64,000 nucleotides of DNA. Origin: Sphingomonas chungangi (GTDB taxonomy: Bacteria > Pseudomonadota > Alphaproteobacteria > Sphingomonadales > Sphingomonadaceae). Made by a program: the position numbers and the translations under genes. The stretch covers positions 310,001 through 374,000 of the forward strand of contig NZ_JACEIB010000006.1 in assembly GCF_013778325.1 (NCBI RefSeq), given 5' to 3'. Below, piece after piece: positions 51,290-61,172 of the stretch. How positions within the stretch are numbered: position 1 is the first letter of the stretch; each line of letters begins with the position of its first letter. The notes under the pieces were generated by a model. That model was given only the letters and a program-made list of their open reading frames with translations. It searched no databases and was not told where the DNA came from.

Positions 51290-52015
51290 GGGCGACGAGG
51301 TCTCGACGATGGTTTGGCGATTGAGATTTGTCGCTCGCGACTGATCGCACCGCGTCGATATCGGTTCGGTGTAGGCCCGACCTTAAAACAGACACCCGTC
51401 GGGTAGCATGACGGTGCGCTTCTTTCCCTCTCGCCATCAGAGCCGGAGGGGATGGAGGAGCTGCGGAGACAGCATCGCGTTGCGATCCTTGCGCCCCCCT
51501 TCGACAAGCTCAGGACAGGCTTGCCCTGCTCGACACGGATCAGCATCCGCTGGCTGTCGATGTCGTCGACCTTGAGGTGCGTCACTTCCGACGCCCGCAG
51601 GTCGGCGCCATAAGCACCGCCCAGCGCCGTCTTGTATTTAATGTTGAACGCCGCCTGGAGCGGCCTCGCGATCTCATCCGCGCTCAGCACATCGGAGGCT
51701 TTTCGCGGGTTGCGAATGATCACCAGGCGACGGGCAAGATCGGGCCGATCGAAAGTGACCGTGAACAGGAAGCGCAGTGCCGACACCGAGCTGTTGATCG
51801 TTGAGGCCGTCGCGCCGGATTCCGTCTGATGAGCCTGAAAGCGCCGCACATCGTCCCGCGTCGCTGTATCGGACGATCGTCCCAAGAAAGCCGCGAACCG
51901 GTACACATGTCGAACTTGGTCCCGCCGCGTATCCTCTCGCAGTCCAAGCCGTCATGTCGTCCAGCATCCGCTGACGCGGGGGCGTGATCGGTCGATCGAT
52001 GGATAGGATGGCCAT
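51290..52015 (-). pseudogene. Decayed tyrosine recombinase (IS91-associated integrase type)
   Basis: A site-specific recombinase N-terminus starts at 52015 (MAILSIDRPITPPRQRMLDD). After a shift near 51930 another frame continues as FAAFLGRSSDTATRDDVRRF, then INSSVSALRFLFTVTFDRPDL and GADLRASEVTHLKVDDIDSQRMLIRVEQGK. There the frame is interrupted by a 26-base repeat; beyond it, in another frame, come RKDRNAMLSPQLL, WREGKKRTVMLPDG and further stops. The catalytic C-terminal part is lost. Integrases of this type usually accompany IS91-like elements, but no transposase is found here. Confidence 0.85.
51496..51521 (-). repeat. Dispersed repeat core (PVLSLSKG element) inside the recombinase remnant
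   Basis: On the plus strand CCCTTCGACAAGCTCAGGAC followed by AGGCTT. On the minus strand it reads through the recombinase frame as PVLSLSKG, right after RVEQGK where the family continues with GRKDRHAML. I recall this sequence as a repeat common in sphingomonad genomes; no second copy was noticed in the window. Confidence 0.7.
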
Positions 52016-52410
52016 GGCAAGCTCCTCTTCTTCAGGGGAGCTTCATCGTCCGGCTACGACTCCAGACCGTCTGAACCTCAGCAGATCTGCATTTCATCAC
52101 CACCATCACCAGTGCCGCGAAGCGGCTCGTGCTGTGGTCCGCAACCGGCCGCCCGGGAGGCGCCCGATTTCGGCCGTTCCGGAAATCGATCGAGCCTTGA
52201 AACTGCCGGCAGTCCGGAACGCAGGCATCAGTTTTTTGGGTTCAATGTCCCAAACCTTATGGGCATGGTGGCGCGATGAGTTCAGATGCTGGCACCGGTT
52301 CATCGCACTCGTATGGACCTGCACAGGACCCAAAGATTTTCGGAGCTTAGGCAACCCGTGCATGCTCCGGGGGTTTAGCGGCGGCGTGTATTTTTACGAG
52401 GGGGACCAGC
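52016..52410 (+). other. Gene-free stretch upstream of glgX
   Basis: No gene recognised in these 395 bases. A GGAAC at about 52197 is followed by GGTT after 18 bases, too wide for a good EcfG promoter. The glgX ribosome site (GAGGGGGACC) is at the end. Confidence 0.5.
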
Positions 52411-54537
52411 ATGGCCACGACGTTCGCATCCGGTCTGAAGGAAGGTCTGCCGTTTCCACGCGGCGCGACGTGGGACGGCGCTGGAACCAATTTCGCCCTG
52501 TTTTCGGCGCACGCGAGGCAAGTCGATCTGTGCCTGTTCGACAACGACGGGACGACCGAGCTCGAGCGGGTCACGCTTCCCGAATATACCGACCAGATCT
52601 TCCATGGCTATCTGCCCAACGTGAAGCCTGGCCAGTTCTACGGCTACCGCGTGCACGGCCCCTATGAGCCGGAGGCGGGACACCGCTTCAACCCGAACAA
52701 GCTGCTGCTCGATCCTTATGCCCGCGCGCATGCCGGCGAGCTGGAATGGAATCCCGCTTTGTTCGGTTATCAGATGGAAACGGGTGACGATCTGACCTTC
52801 GACGATCGGGACAGCGCGCTTTTCGTGCCGAAGTCGGTCGTCGTCGATCCCGATTTCGACTGGAAGGGCCAGCCGCGCCAGCGCGCCACACCCTGGGACC
52901 GCACGATCCTCTATGAAGCGCACGTCAGGGGCTTCACGATGCGCCATCCCAAGGTGCCAGAAACACTGCGTGGCACCTATGCGGGCATGGGCCATGCCGC
53001 CGTCACCGACTATATCAAGGCGCTCGGCGTCACCTCGGTCGAACTGCTTCCCGTTCATGCCTTCGTACAGGACAGCCAGCTCGTCGAGAAGGGACTCGCC
53101 AATTACTGGGGCTACAACTCGATTGGCTTTTTCGCGCCCGAGACGCGCTATGCCCATGACATCGCCAACTCGCTGCGCGAGTTTAAGGAGATGGTCGCGA
53201 AATTCCACGAGGCTGACCTCGAGGTGATCCTCGACGTGGTCTACAATCACACCGCCGAGGGAAACGAACTCGGTCCGACGCTCTCGTTCAAGGGCATCGA
53301 CAACGCGACCTATTATCGTCTGCTGTCCGATCAGCCGCGTTACTACATCAACGACACCGGCACTGGAAACACCGTCAATCTCAGCCATCCGCGCGTGATC
53401 CAGATGGTCACGGATTCGCTGCGCTACTGGGCGGAGGAGATGCACGTTGACGGCTTCAGGTTTGATCTCGGCACCATCCTCGCGCGCGAGCCGCATGGCT
53501 TTGACGAGCAATCCGGCTTCCTGCGTGCGGTCGGCCAGGATCCCACGCTGGCGAGCGTCAAGCTGATCGCGGAGCCTTGGGATATCGGGCCGGGCGGCTA
53601 TCAGGTCGGCTCCTTCCCGCCGGGTTGGGCTGAATGGAACGACAAGTATCGCGACACCGTGCGGGACTACTGGCGCGGCGAGGCAAGTGCCGCCGATCTG
53701 GTGCCGAGGCTGTGCGCCTCGCCCGAGCTGTTCGACCATGATGGGCGCCGCGCCTGGGCCTGCGTCAACTTCGTGACCGCGCATGACGGCTTCACGCTCA
53801 ATGACGTGGTCAGCTACAACGAAAAGCATAACGAGGCGAACGGGGAGGAGGGGCGGGACGGCCATTCCGACAACCGATCCTGGAATTGCGGTGTCGAGGG
53901 CGAGACCGACGATGCCGAGGTCACCGCGCTTCGCGAGCGCCAAATTCGAAATTTCCTGGCAACTTTGCTGCTCAGCCAGGGGACGCCGATGCTGCTGGCC
54001 GGCGACGAGTTCGCCCGGACACAAGGCGGCAACAACAATGCGTATTGCCAGGATAGCGAGATCGGCTGGCTCGATTGGGACATCGGCGACAAAGGCGAGG
54101 GCCTTATCGCCTTCACGCGCAAACTCACTGATCTGCGACGGCGCTTCCCGGTGTTGCGCCGCGCGCGCTTCCTGAGCGGCGAGATCAACGAAGAGCTCGG
54201 TGTCAAGGACGTCGCTTGGATCAATCCCAACGGCCGCGAGATGGAAGAGGCCGATTGGATCGACGAGAATGCGAAATGCGTCGGCATGATGGTCGACGGG
54301 CGGGCGCGGGTGTCAGGCTTGCGCAAGCGCGGCGAGGACGAGAGCCTCCTGCTGGTCGTCAACGGCTGGCAGGACCTCGTCGAGTTCCACCTGCCGCAGG
54401 CAGTCGGCGGATCGGGCTGGCAACGCCTGGTCGACACCAATGCGCCCGATCTGCCCGAAGACGAGTTCGCGCCGGACAGCGTCTACCAGGTGACCGGCCG
54501 TTCGGTCTTGCTGTTCCGGCTCGTCCAAAATGACTGA
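52411..54537 (+). CDS. glgX: Glycogen debranching enzyme GlgX
   Basis: Predicted 708-residue GH13 isoamylase-type debranching enzyme that hydrolyses alpha-1,6 branches of glycogen limit dextrins. An N-terminal CBM48-like domain (GATWDGAGTNFALFSAHA near 15-32) precedes the catalytic barrel. Catalytic motifs are DVVYNHTAEG (about residue 275), the nucleophile in HVDGFRFDLGTIL (about 345-357), the acid in KLIAEPWDIG (about 385-395) and FVTAHDGF (about 452-459). It opens a cluster for glycogen/trehalose metabolism and overlaps treZ by eight bases. Confidence 0.96.
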   Translation: MATTFASGLKEGLPFPRGATWDGAGTNFALFSAHARQVDLCLFDNDGTTELERVTLPEYTDQIFHGYLPNVKPGQFYGYRVHGPYEPEAGHRFNPNKLLLDPYARAHAGELEWNPALFGYQMETGDDLTFDDRDSALFVPKSVVVDPDFDWKGQPRQRATPWDRTILYEAHVRGFTMRHPKVPETLRGTYAGMGHAAVTDYIKALGVTSVELLPVHAFVQDSQLVEKGLANYWGYNSIGFFAPETRYAHDIANSLREFKEMVAKFHEADLEVILDVVYNHTAEGNELGPTLSFKGIDNATYYRLLSDQPRYYINDTGTGNTVNLSHPRVIQMVTDSLRYWAEEMHVDGFRFDLGTILAREPHGFDEQSGFLRAVGQDPTLASVKLIAEPWDIGPGGYQVGSFPPGWAEWNDKYRDTVRDYWRGEASAADLVPRLCASPELFDHDGRRAWACVNFVTAHDGFTLNDVVSYNEKHNEANGEEGRDGHSDNRSWNCGVEGETDDAEVTALRERQIRNFLATLLLSQGTPMLLAGDEFARTQGGNNNAYCQDSEIGWLDWDIGDKGEGLIAFTRKLTDLRRRFPVLRRARFLSGEINEELGVKDVAWINPNGREMEEADWIDENAKCVGMMVDGRARVSGLRKRGEDESLLLVVNGWQDLVEFHLPQAVGGSGWQRLVDTNAPDLPEDEFAPDSVYQVTGRSVLLFRLVQND

Positions 54538-56272
54538 GCCGGCGGCGGACCATCCCGCGCGCTGGGGCGCCCGCATCGTCTCGCCCGATCGCGCGCGGTT
54601 CGCGATCTGGGCGCCCGATCGCGACGAAATTCGGCTGGAGATTGAGGGGAGGGCCCCGATCGCGATGGATAGGGCGCAAGGCTGGTTCACGGTGGAGACG
54701 GATGCCGTGCCGGGCGCGCGCTACCGCTTCCGCCTGTCGGACGGCCTCGCGGTGCCCGATCCCGCGAGCCGCGCGCAAGCCGGCGACGTGCATGGCTGGA
54801 GCCTGCTCGTCGATCCTGACGCCTATGTCTGGCAATGCCCGGACTGGCGGGGGCGGCCCTGGCACGAGGCAGTGATCTATGAAGCGCATGTCGGCGTGGC
54901 CGGTGGGTTTCTGGCGCTGGCTGACCAACTGCCCGCGCTCACTGAGCTCGGAGTGACCGCGATCGAGATCATGCCGGTCGCGGCGTTTCCGGGCACGCGC
55001 AACTGGGGCTATGACGGGGTGCTGCCCTACGCCCCGGCCTCGGCCTATGGCAGCCCGGACGACCTGAAGGCGCTGGTCGATCGCGCCCATCAATGCGGCC
55101 TGATGATCTTCCTCGACGTCGTCTACAATCATTTTGGCCCCGACGGGAACTACCTCCCCGCTTATGCGCGCGACTTCTTCCATCCCGAGGTGTACACGCC
55201 GTGGGGCGCCGCCATCGCCTTCGATCGAGCCGAGGTGGCGGATTTCTTCATCGGCAATGCGCGGATGTGGATCGAGGAATATCGCTTCGACGGCCTCCGC
55301 TTCGACGCGGCCCACGCCATCGGGGATACCGACTTTCTCGATCGAATGGCGCGCGAGATCCGCGCCGGTGCCGGCGGGCGCTTCGTGCATCTCATCCTCG
55401 AAAACGAAGCCAACGATGCCGATCGGCTCGGCGAGGGACGCTTCGATGCGCAGTGGAACGACGATTTCCACAATGTCCTGCACGTACTGCTCACCGGCGA
55501 GGCGGAATCCTATTATCGCGATTTTGCCGACAAGCCCGCCGAGCGGCTCGTCCGCTGCCTCGGCGAAGGGTTCATCTACCAAGGCGAAGGCTCACCCAAT
55601 CACGACGGCAAGCCGCGAGGAACCCCGAGCGGCCATCTTGCGCCGACCGCCTTCGTCAGTTTCCTGCAAAATCACGATCAGGTCGGGAACCGGGCGATGG
55701 GCGAGCGGCTCTTGCAGCTTGTGACACCGGCCAGGCTCAAAGCGGCGACGGCCCTGCTTCTGCTCTCGCCGCAGATCCCGCTGCTCTTCATGGGCGAGGA
55801 GGATGGCAGCGACAGCCCCTTCCTTTTCTTCACCGACTTTCACGACGAGCTGGCCGATGCCGTGCGCGAGGGGCGCCGCAAGGAGTTCGCGGGCCACGCG
55901 GCCTTCTCCGATCCGGATCGCCGCGCCGCGATCCCCGATCCCAACGCGCCCGACACATTCCATCGCTCGCGGCCTCAGCCCCGCCCCGAGAGAGAGGCGT
56001 GGCGGGCGTTCTACCGCGATCTGCTCGGTCTGCGCCGCGACGAGATCGTGCCGCGGCTGCCGGGCGCCGCGCCGATCGGCGCGCGGGCGATCGGCGACAA
56101 GGCCGTCATGGCCCGCTGGACGATGGGCGATGGCGCCGAACTGTGTCTCGCGCTCAATCTGGGCGAAGAGCCGGTCGCGATCGCCGCCCCTTCCGGCACG
56201 CCCTTCTTCGCGTTGGGCGAGGGCCCGGCCGGAACCCTCGCGCCCGGATCGCTGCAGGCATGGCTGGGATAA
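54530..56272 (+). CDS. treZ: Malto-oligosyltrehalose trehalohydrolase TreZ
   Basis: Predicted 580-residue GH13 enzyme that releases trehalose from maltooligosyl-trehalose made by TreY. The N-terminal domain has ARFAIWAPDRDEIRLEI. Catalytic and family motifs follow: YDGVLPYAPASAYG near 160-173, DVVYNHFGPDGNYL near 195-208, the nucleophile in FDGLRFDAAHAI near 252-263, the acid in LILENEAND, and FLQNHDQVGNRAMGERL. The overlaps with glgX (8 bases) and malQ (13 bases) indicate one operon. Confidence 0.96.
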   Translation: MTEPAADHPARWGARIVSPDRARFAIWAPDRDEIRLEIEGRAPIAMDRAQGWFTVETDAVPGARYRFRLSDGLAVPDPASRAQAGDVHGWSLLVDPDAYVWQCPDWRGRPWHEAVIYEAHVGVAGGFLALADQLPALTELGVTAIEIMPVAAFPGTRNWGYDGVLPYAPASAYGSPDDLKALVDRAHQCGLMIFLDVVYNHFGPDGNYLPAYARDFFHPEVYTPWGAAIAFDRAEVADFFIGNARMWIEEYRFDGLRFDAAHAIGDTDFLDRMAREIRAGAGGRFVHLILENEANDADRLGEGRFDAQWNDDFHNVLHVLLTGEAESYYRDFADKPAERLVRCLGEGFIYQGEGSPNHDGKPRGTPSGHLAPTAFVSFLQNHDQVGNRAMGERLLQLVTPARLKAATALLLLSPQIPLLFMGEEDGSDSPFLFFTDFHDELADAVREGRRKEFAGHAAFSDPDRRAAIPDPNAPDTFHRSRPQPRPEREAWRAFYRDLLGLRRDEIVPRLPGAAPIGARAIGDKAVMARWTMGDGAELCLALNLGEEPVAIAAPSGTPFFALGEGPAGTLAPGSLQAWLG

Positions 56273-58158
56273 GCGACGAGACGCTGGGTGCGCTTGCCGC
56301 CAAAGCCGGGCTGCTGGCCACGTGGCAGCATGCCGATGGCAGCATGCACCACGTTACGCCCGAAACTTTGCGCGCGGCGCTTTGCACTCTCCGGCTGCCA
56401 TGCGAGACCGAGCAAGACAGTCGGGAAAGCCAGAACCGTCTCAACGCGCACCAGCAGCGCAGCTTCCTGACGCTGGATGTCGGCGATCGGCTTCCGGCCG
56501 CAGGTCGCCTCGTGCTCGAGTCGGGCGAGGCGCACGATGTCGTGCCGGGCACGGCGATCGACGCGCCAGGCTATCATCGGCTGGAGACGGCAAATGGCGT
56601 CGTTCGGCTCGCTGTCGCGCCGGCCGCCGCGCCCAATGTGCATGCGCTGACCGGGTGTGCCAAGGCCTGGGGGCCGGCGGTACAGATCTACAGCCTACGA
56701 GGGGCTCGCGAGGCGGCATTCGGCGACGTCGCGGCACTCACCCGCTTTGCGAAGTCCGCCGCGCGGACGGGCGCGCATCTGGTCGCGATCAATCCCGTCC
56801 ACGCCTTGTTCGTGGCCGATCCGTCGCGCTGCAGCCCGTATGCGCCGTCCACCCGCGAGACGCTGAACCCGCTTTACGCATCGTCCGATCGGGATGGCGA
56901 AGCCGATTCCGGCGATCTCATCGACTGGCCGTCCGCCGCAGCCGCCCGGATCGACGCCCTTCAGGCGGACTATCGCGCGTTCTCGGGCGATCCGGACTTC
57001 GACCGGTTCGCCCAGGATGCCGTGGTCGCGGACCACGCCTTGTTCGATGCGCTGAGTATGCATTTCACGCGGCGTGGGCTCACGGCGGACTGGTCGGGCT
57101 GGCCGGCCGCGTTCCAGCAATCCGGGACCGACGACGTCCGCCGCTTCGCTGAGGAGCATCGCGACGCCGTGCGCTTCCAGGCCTATCTGCAATGGCGCGC
57201 AAGCGAGGGTCTGCGCGGCGCGCAGGCGGCGGCCGAGGCCGCAGGGATGGCGATCGGCCTTGTCGCGGACCTCGCGGTTGGCCTGCACCCTTATGGCAGC
57301 CACAGCTGGAGCCGGCGCGCGGAATTGCTCGACGGGCTGACGCTCGGCGCTCCGCCGGATATCTTCCAGGCCGACGGGCAAGGTTGGGGCATCACAGGCT
57401 TCTCGCCGACCGCGCTTGCGGAAACCGGCTTCGAACCGTTCCTGCGGACGGTGCGCAAGGCGCTGGGCTTTGCCGGGGGCGTGCGGGTCGATCACGCACT
57501 AGGGCTGGAGCGGCTCTGGCTGATCCCGCAGGGAGCGGAGCCGCGCGACGGCGTCTATCTCAAGCAGCCTTTCGACGATCTCGTCCGCCTGCTGGTGCTG
57601 GAGGCGCATCGCCACCGCGCGCTCGTCATCGCGGAGGATCTTGGCACGGTGCCCGATGGGTTCCGCGACAAGATGCAGGCGCGCCACCTGCTCGGCATGC
57701 GACTTACCACCTTCGAGCGCGATGCCGAGGGCAACTTCGTTGATCCGGCGGAGTGGACCCCCGCGGCTGTCGCCATGACGAGCACCCACGATCTCATTCC
57801 GATCGCGGGCTGGTGGGCGGGCACCGACATCGGCTGGCGGCAGCGCCTCGGCCGGACGGGCGAGAGCGAAGCCGACCGCTCCGCCGATCGCGCTTGCTTC
57901 TGGCCCGAGCCCGACCGGCCTGCGCCCGACGAGCCCGCGCCCGTCGTCGACAAGGCGATCGCGCAGGTGGCGCGCGCCGCCTGCGAACTTGCGATCGTGC
58001 CGGTAGAGGATTTGATCGGGCAGACCGAGGCGCCGAACATGCCGGGTACGATCGACGAGCATCCCAACTGGCGCCGCCGCCTGCCGCAGGCCGACATCTT
58101 CTCCGGCGCTGCCGCAGCCCGCCGCGCCGATTTGCTGAGCAAGGAACGCCACCGATGA
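56260..58158 (+). CDS. malQ: 4-alpha-glucanotransferase MalQ (GH77)
   Basis: Predicted 632-residue GH77 amylomaltase that transfers maltodextrin segments. Family motifs are AINPVHALFVADPSRCSPYAPS near 176-197, GLVADLAVGLHPYGSHSW near 330-347, the nucleophile in GVRVDHALGLERLWLIP near 408-424, the acid in VIAEDLGTVPDGF near 451-463, and TSTHDLIPIAGWW. The N-terminal region (1-150) is an extra beta-rich domain found in several proteobacterial MalQ proteins. The start is the ATG inside the treZ end; longer readings upstream are treZ out of frame. It overlaps treY by four bases. Confidence 0.94.
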   Translation: MAGISDETLGALAAKAGLLATWQHADGSMHHVTPETLRAALCTLRLPCETEQDSRESQNRLNAHQQRSFLTLDVGDRLPAAGRLVLESGEAHDVVPGTAIDAPGYHRLETANGVVRLAVAPAAAPNVHALTGCAKAWGPAVQIYSLRGAREAAFGDVAALTRFAKSAARTGAHLVAINPVHALFVADPSRCSPYAPSTRETLNPLYASSDRDGEADSGDLIDWPSAAAARIDALQADYRAFSGDPDFDRFAQDAVVADHALFDALSMHFTRRGLTADWSGWPAAFQQSGTDDVRRFAEEHRDAVRFQAYLQWRASEGLRGAQAAAEAAGMAIGLVADLAVGLHPYGSHSWSRRAELLDGLTLGAPPDIFQADGQGWGITGFSPTALAETGFEPFLRTVRKALGFAGGVRVDHALGLERLWLIPQGAEPRDGVYLKQPFDDLVRLLVLEAHRHRALVIAEDLGTVPDGFRDKMQARHLLGMRLTTFERDAEGNFVDPAEWTPAAVAMTSTHDLIPIAGWWAGTDIGWRQRLGRTGESEADRSADRACFWPEPDRPAPDEPAPVVDKAIAQVARAACELAIVPVEDLIGQTEAPNMPGTIDEHPNWRRRLPQADIFSGAAAARRADLLSKERHR

Positions 58159-60515
58159 CGCCGCGCGCCACTTATCGCGTTCAATTCCACGCAGATTTCC
58201 CTTTCAGCGCCGCGCTGCCGCTCGTCGGCTATTGGAAGCGGCTTGGCATCTCGCATCTCTACGCCTCGCCGATCGCCACCGCCCGCAAGGGCTCCAACCA
58301 CGGCTACGATGTGGTGGATCCGACCCAAATCAACCTTGAGCTCGGTGGCGAGCAGGATTTCCGCAATCTCGTCGCCGCGCTCAAGGCCGAAGGGCTGGGC
58401 GTGATCGTCGATATCGTTCCCAACCATATGGCGGTGGGGCAGGGCGACAATCGCTGGTGGCTCGACATGCTCGCCGAAGGCCCGACGAACGATAATGCTC
58501 ATATCTTCGATGTCGACTGGGACGTCCATGACGGCAGGATCCTGCTGCCCTTCCTCGGTACTGGCTATCAAGAGGCACTCCGCTCGGGCGCGCTGGCGCT
58601 GCAACGTGTCGAGGGCCGCTGGGCCGTCATCGCCTATGACAGCCACGTCTTTCCCGTGCGGCCGGAAGACCAGGCGGACGCCGCCGCCGTCCGCGACGAG
58701 GCCGGGCTCGACGCGCTGATCGCGCGGCAGCATTGGCGGCTCGCCTGGTGGCGGACCGCCGGCGACGCGATCAACTGGCGCCGCTTCTTCGACATCACCG
58801 AGCTGGCCGGCATCCGGGCCGAGGACGAGCGCGTTTTCGATCTGGTCCACGCGCTCCCGTTGCGCCTCTATCGGGAGGGCCTGATCGACGGGGTGCGGGT
58901 CGATCATGTCGACGGCCTGTCCGATCCTGCCGGCTATTGCCGGCGCCTTCGCCGTGCGTTCGGCGACGAGGCCTATATCGTTGTCGAGAAGATCCTGGCG
59001 CACGGCGAACCGCTGCCTGCAGATTGGGGCGTCGACGGCACTAGCGGCTATGACTTCATGAACGCCGTTTCCGCACTTCTCCACGATCCGGCCGCGGCCA
59101 AGTCGCTCGGCGACCTGTGGCACGACCTGAGCGGGCGCCCCGCCGACTTCGCGGACGAGGAGGCGAACGCGCGTCACGAGCTGCTCGATCGCAACTTCGC
59201 CGCCCAGCTCGACGGCTGCGCCAACGCTTTTCAACGCCTCGCCGCGTCCAGTCCCGCGACCGATGGCATGCCCATGCCGGCGCTCCGGCGCGCCTGCCGC
59301 TGGCTGATCGAAGCCTTTCCGACCTATCGAACCTATGGCGCGCCGAGCGCCTTTTTAAACGAGGCAATGGCCAGGGCGCGCGCGGTGGCGGGGCCGGTCG
59401 AGGCCGATCTGGTCGATCGTGTTGGCGCGTGGCTGGCGGGCGAGGGGCCGGGGGATACCGGATTGCGCGCCGATGCCCAGCGGCGCTTATTCCAGCTCGC
59501 CGCGCCGATCGCCGCCAAAGCGGTGGAGGACACCGCTTTCTATCGCTACGGCCGCCTGCTCTCGCGCAACGACGTCGGTTGCGATCCCGGGCGGCTCGGC
59601 GAAGGTGCTACCGCGTTTTTAGCCGATGCGGCGGCGCGGCCGCCGCGCGCGATGCTGACCACCGCGACCCATGATCACAAGCGAGGCGAGGACGTGCGCA
59701 TGCGCCTCGCGGTGCTGAGTGAGATACCCGATCGCTGGGCGTCGCTGGCCCGGCGGTGGGCGAGCGATGTTCCGCAAGACATCGACCGCGGGGACGCGGC
59801 GATGCTCCACCAGATGATCGTGGGCGCCTGGCCGGTCGAGCTCGCGGCAGACGATGCGAATGCAAGCGCCGCGTTCGCCGAGCGTCTGCGAGGCTGGCAG
59901 GTGAAGGCGCTGCGCGAGGCCAAGCTGCGCTCCTCCTGGGCGGTGCCCGACGAGGATTACGAGGCGCGCTGCGCCGATTATCTGCGCACGCAGCTCGGCG
60001 GAAGCCGTGCGGCGGAGCTGCGCGACTTCGCGATGGAGATTGCGCCGGCCGGTTTTGCCAAGTCGCTGGTGCAGACGGGCCTGCGCTGCACGCTTCCGGG
60101 CGTTCCTGATCTTTTCCAGGGCCGCGAAGGTTGGGACTTGAGCCTGGTCGATCCCGACAATCGCCGGCCGGTCCCGTATGACGAACTCGCGGCGATGCTG
60201 GATAAGCCGGAGGTCGACTGGACCGATGGCTCCTCCAAGCAGCGGTTAGTCGCTGAACTACTAAACATGCGGCCTGCCGGTCCGCTCGAGCCCCTGGCCT
60301 TAAGCGGAAGGCGAGCACAAGACGCGCTCGCTTTCCGTCGCGGCCGGCTGATCGTCGTCGCAGCGCTGCGTTCATCCGACGCCTGCATCGAGCGAGGCTC
60401 GCCCGAGCCCGGCGAAGCGTGGTGGGACGACACGTCTGTCGGCCTGCGCGGTTCACGCGTCCCTGCTGTCGATATCACAGGGGGACGGAGCTTCGGAGTT
60501 CGCACAGCGGACTAG
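58155..60515 (+). CDS. treY: Malto-oligosyltrehalose synthase TreY
   Basis: Predicted 786-residue GH13 enzyme that converts the reducing end of maltodextrins into a trehalose unit. Motifs are TYRVQFHADFPFSAA at the start, YASPIATARKGSNHGYDVVDP near 36-56, DIVPNHMAVGQ near 86, the nucleophile in GVRVDHVDGLSDPAGY near 245-260, the acid in IVVEKIL and TATHDHKRGEDVRMRL near 503-518. The start overlaps the malQ stop (ATGA). TreY and TreZ together give trehalose from glycogen. Confidence 0.96.
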   Translation: MTPRATYRVQFHADFPFSAALPLVGYWKRLGISHLYASPIATARKGSNHGYDVVDPTQINLELGGEQDFRNLVAALKAEGLGVIVDIVPNHMAVGQGDNRWWLDMLAEGPTNDNAHIFDVDWDVHDGRILLPFLGTGYQEALRSGALALQRVEGRWAVIAYDSHVFPVRPEDQADAAAVRDEAGLDALIARQHWRLAWWRTAGDAINWRRFFDITELAGIRAEDERVFDLVHALPLRLYREGLIDGVRVDHVDGLSDPAGYCRRLRRAFGDEAYIVVEKILAHGEPLPADWGVDGTSGYDFMNAVSALLHDPAAAKSLGDLWHDLSGRPADFADEEANARHELLDRNFAAQLDGCANAFQRLAASSPATDGMPMPALRRACRWLIEAFPTYRTYGAPSAFLNEAMARARAVAGPVEADLVDRVGAWLAGEGPGDTGLRADAQRRLFQLAAPIAAKAVEDTAFYRYGRLLSRNDVGCDPGRLGEGATAFLADAAARPPRAMLTTATHDHKRGEDVRMRLAVLSEIPDRWASLARRWASDVPQDIDRGDAAMLHQMIVGAWPVELAADDANASAAFAERLRGWQVKALREAKLRSSWAVPDEDYEARCADYLRTQLGGSRAAELRDFAMEIAPAGFAKSLVQTGLRCTLPGVPDLFQGREGWDLSLVDPDNRRPVPYDELAAMLDKPEVDWTDGSSKQRLVAELLNMRPAGPLEPLALSGRRAQDALAFRRGRLIVVAALRSSDACIERGSPEPGEAWWDDTSVGLRGSRVPAVDITGGRSFGVRTAD

Positions 60516-60587
60516 CGGGCGCCACATGTGGCGATGCGTCCATGCACCTTAACCGATAGTCCCGCGTTCTCCTCTAGAGGAGTGTAC

Positions 60588-61001
60588 GTGGCGAGCGATC
60601 ACGAAATCGAGGTGCTCAAAGGCTTGATCGCAGCAATGACGTCTCATGCTGCAGTCGTCAGGTCGTCCGCCGGAGACGAGGATGCGCGCAGACATGAGCT
60701 ACGCGCGTTGAACGGTAGGATTCAAGGCTTGGAAGCGCAGATCGTTGCTTTGGGCGGGGGGGTGAACAGTGCGGCCATCGACAATGTTGGCGGGGCTGCC
60801 ATTGTCCGCAACCCACCCGGCCGCGGTGAAGCGGGAGCTGCCGCCCCTACCAGGGTGGCCCTGGCTATCGCTTTCCAAAGTGCCCTCGAAGACGGGAGAA
60901 TCGGGGCATCGACCCGCGCGGCGATCAATACGGCATGGTCGTTTCTTGAAGCCGCGTTCTGCGACGCGACTTCCCCTGACAACGCCGCGATGACGACCTA
61001 G
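60588..61001 (+). CDS. Hypothetical protein in the trehalose cluster, 137 residues
   Basis: Predicted 137-residue soluble protein. Residues 1-60 are helical with coiled-coil tendency (DHEIEVLKGLIAAMTSHAAVV, HELRALNGRIQGLEAQIVAL). After a glycine-rich linker with a run of seven G in the DNA comes a second helical part (PTRVALAIAFQSALEDGRIG, TRAAINTAWSFLEAAF). No family is recognised. The GTG at 60588 follows AGAGGAG; another GTG lies two codons upstream. It follows treY on the same strand after 72 bases. Confidence 0.6.
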   Translation: MASDHEIEVLKGLIAAMTSHAAVVRSSAGDEDARRHELRALNGRIQGLEAQIVALGGGVNSAAIDNVGGAAIVRNPPGRGEAGAAAPTRVALAIAFQSALEDGRIGASTRAAINTAWSFLEAAFCDATSPDNAAMTT

Positions 61002-61074
61002 CCTTGGCGTGAACGACGACCGGATATCTGCCACGCTTGGTAACCGTCGATCGAATAAGTCGTTTTTCCTTTCG

Positions 61075-61099
61075 GGAACGTCGAGCGGCCATCGGCATT
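61075..61099 (+). promoter_or_regulatory. Possible EcfG-like promoter of the DUF2934 gene
   Basis: GGAAC, 16 bases, CATT: exact -35, one mismatch in the -10, ending 73 bases before the ATG at 61173. Confidence 0.3.
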
Positions 61100-61172
61100 G
61101 TGTGCTTATCGCGGCTTTAGCGTGCGGCTGATCGCCGTCCGTGCAGGTCCGATACGAACAGGTCGGGGACGG

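Noticed and set aside
52019-52043. Hairpin AAGCTCC...GGAGCTT
   Set aside because: Its minus-strand arm is the ribosome site region of the dead recombinase, and there is no T run; probably incidental.
55093-56259. Upstream extension of the malQ frame through treZ
   Set aside because: The first 389 codons are treZ read out of frame; malQ homology begins only at 56260.
60521-60534. 14-base palindrome CGCCACATGTGGCG after treY
   Set aside because: Single copy, no T run and no known regulator site; may be chance.
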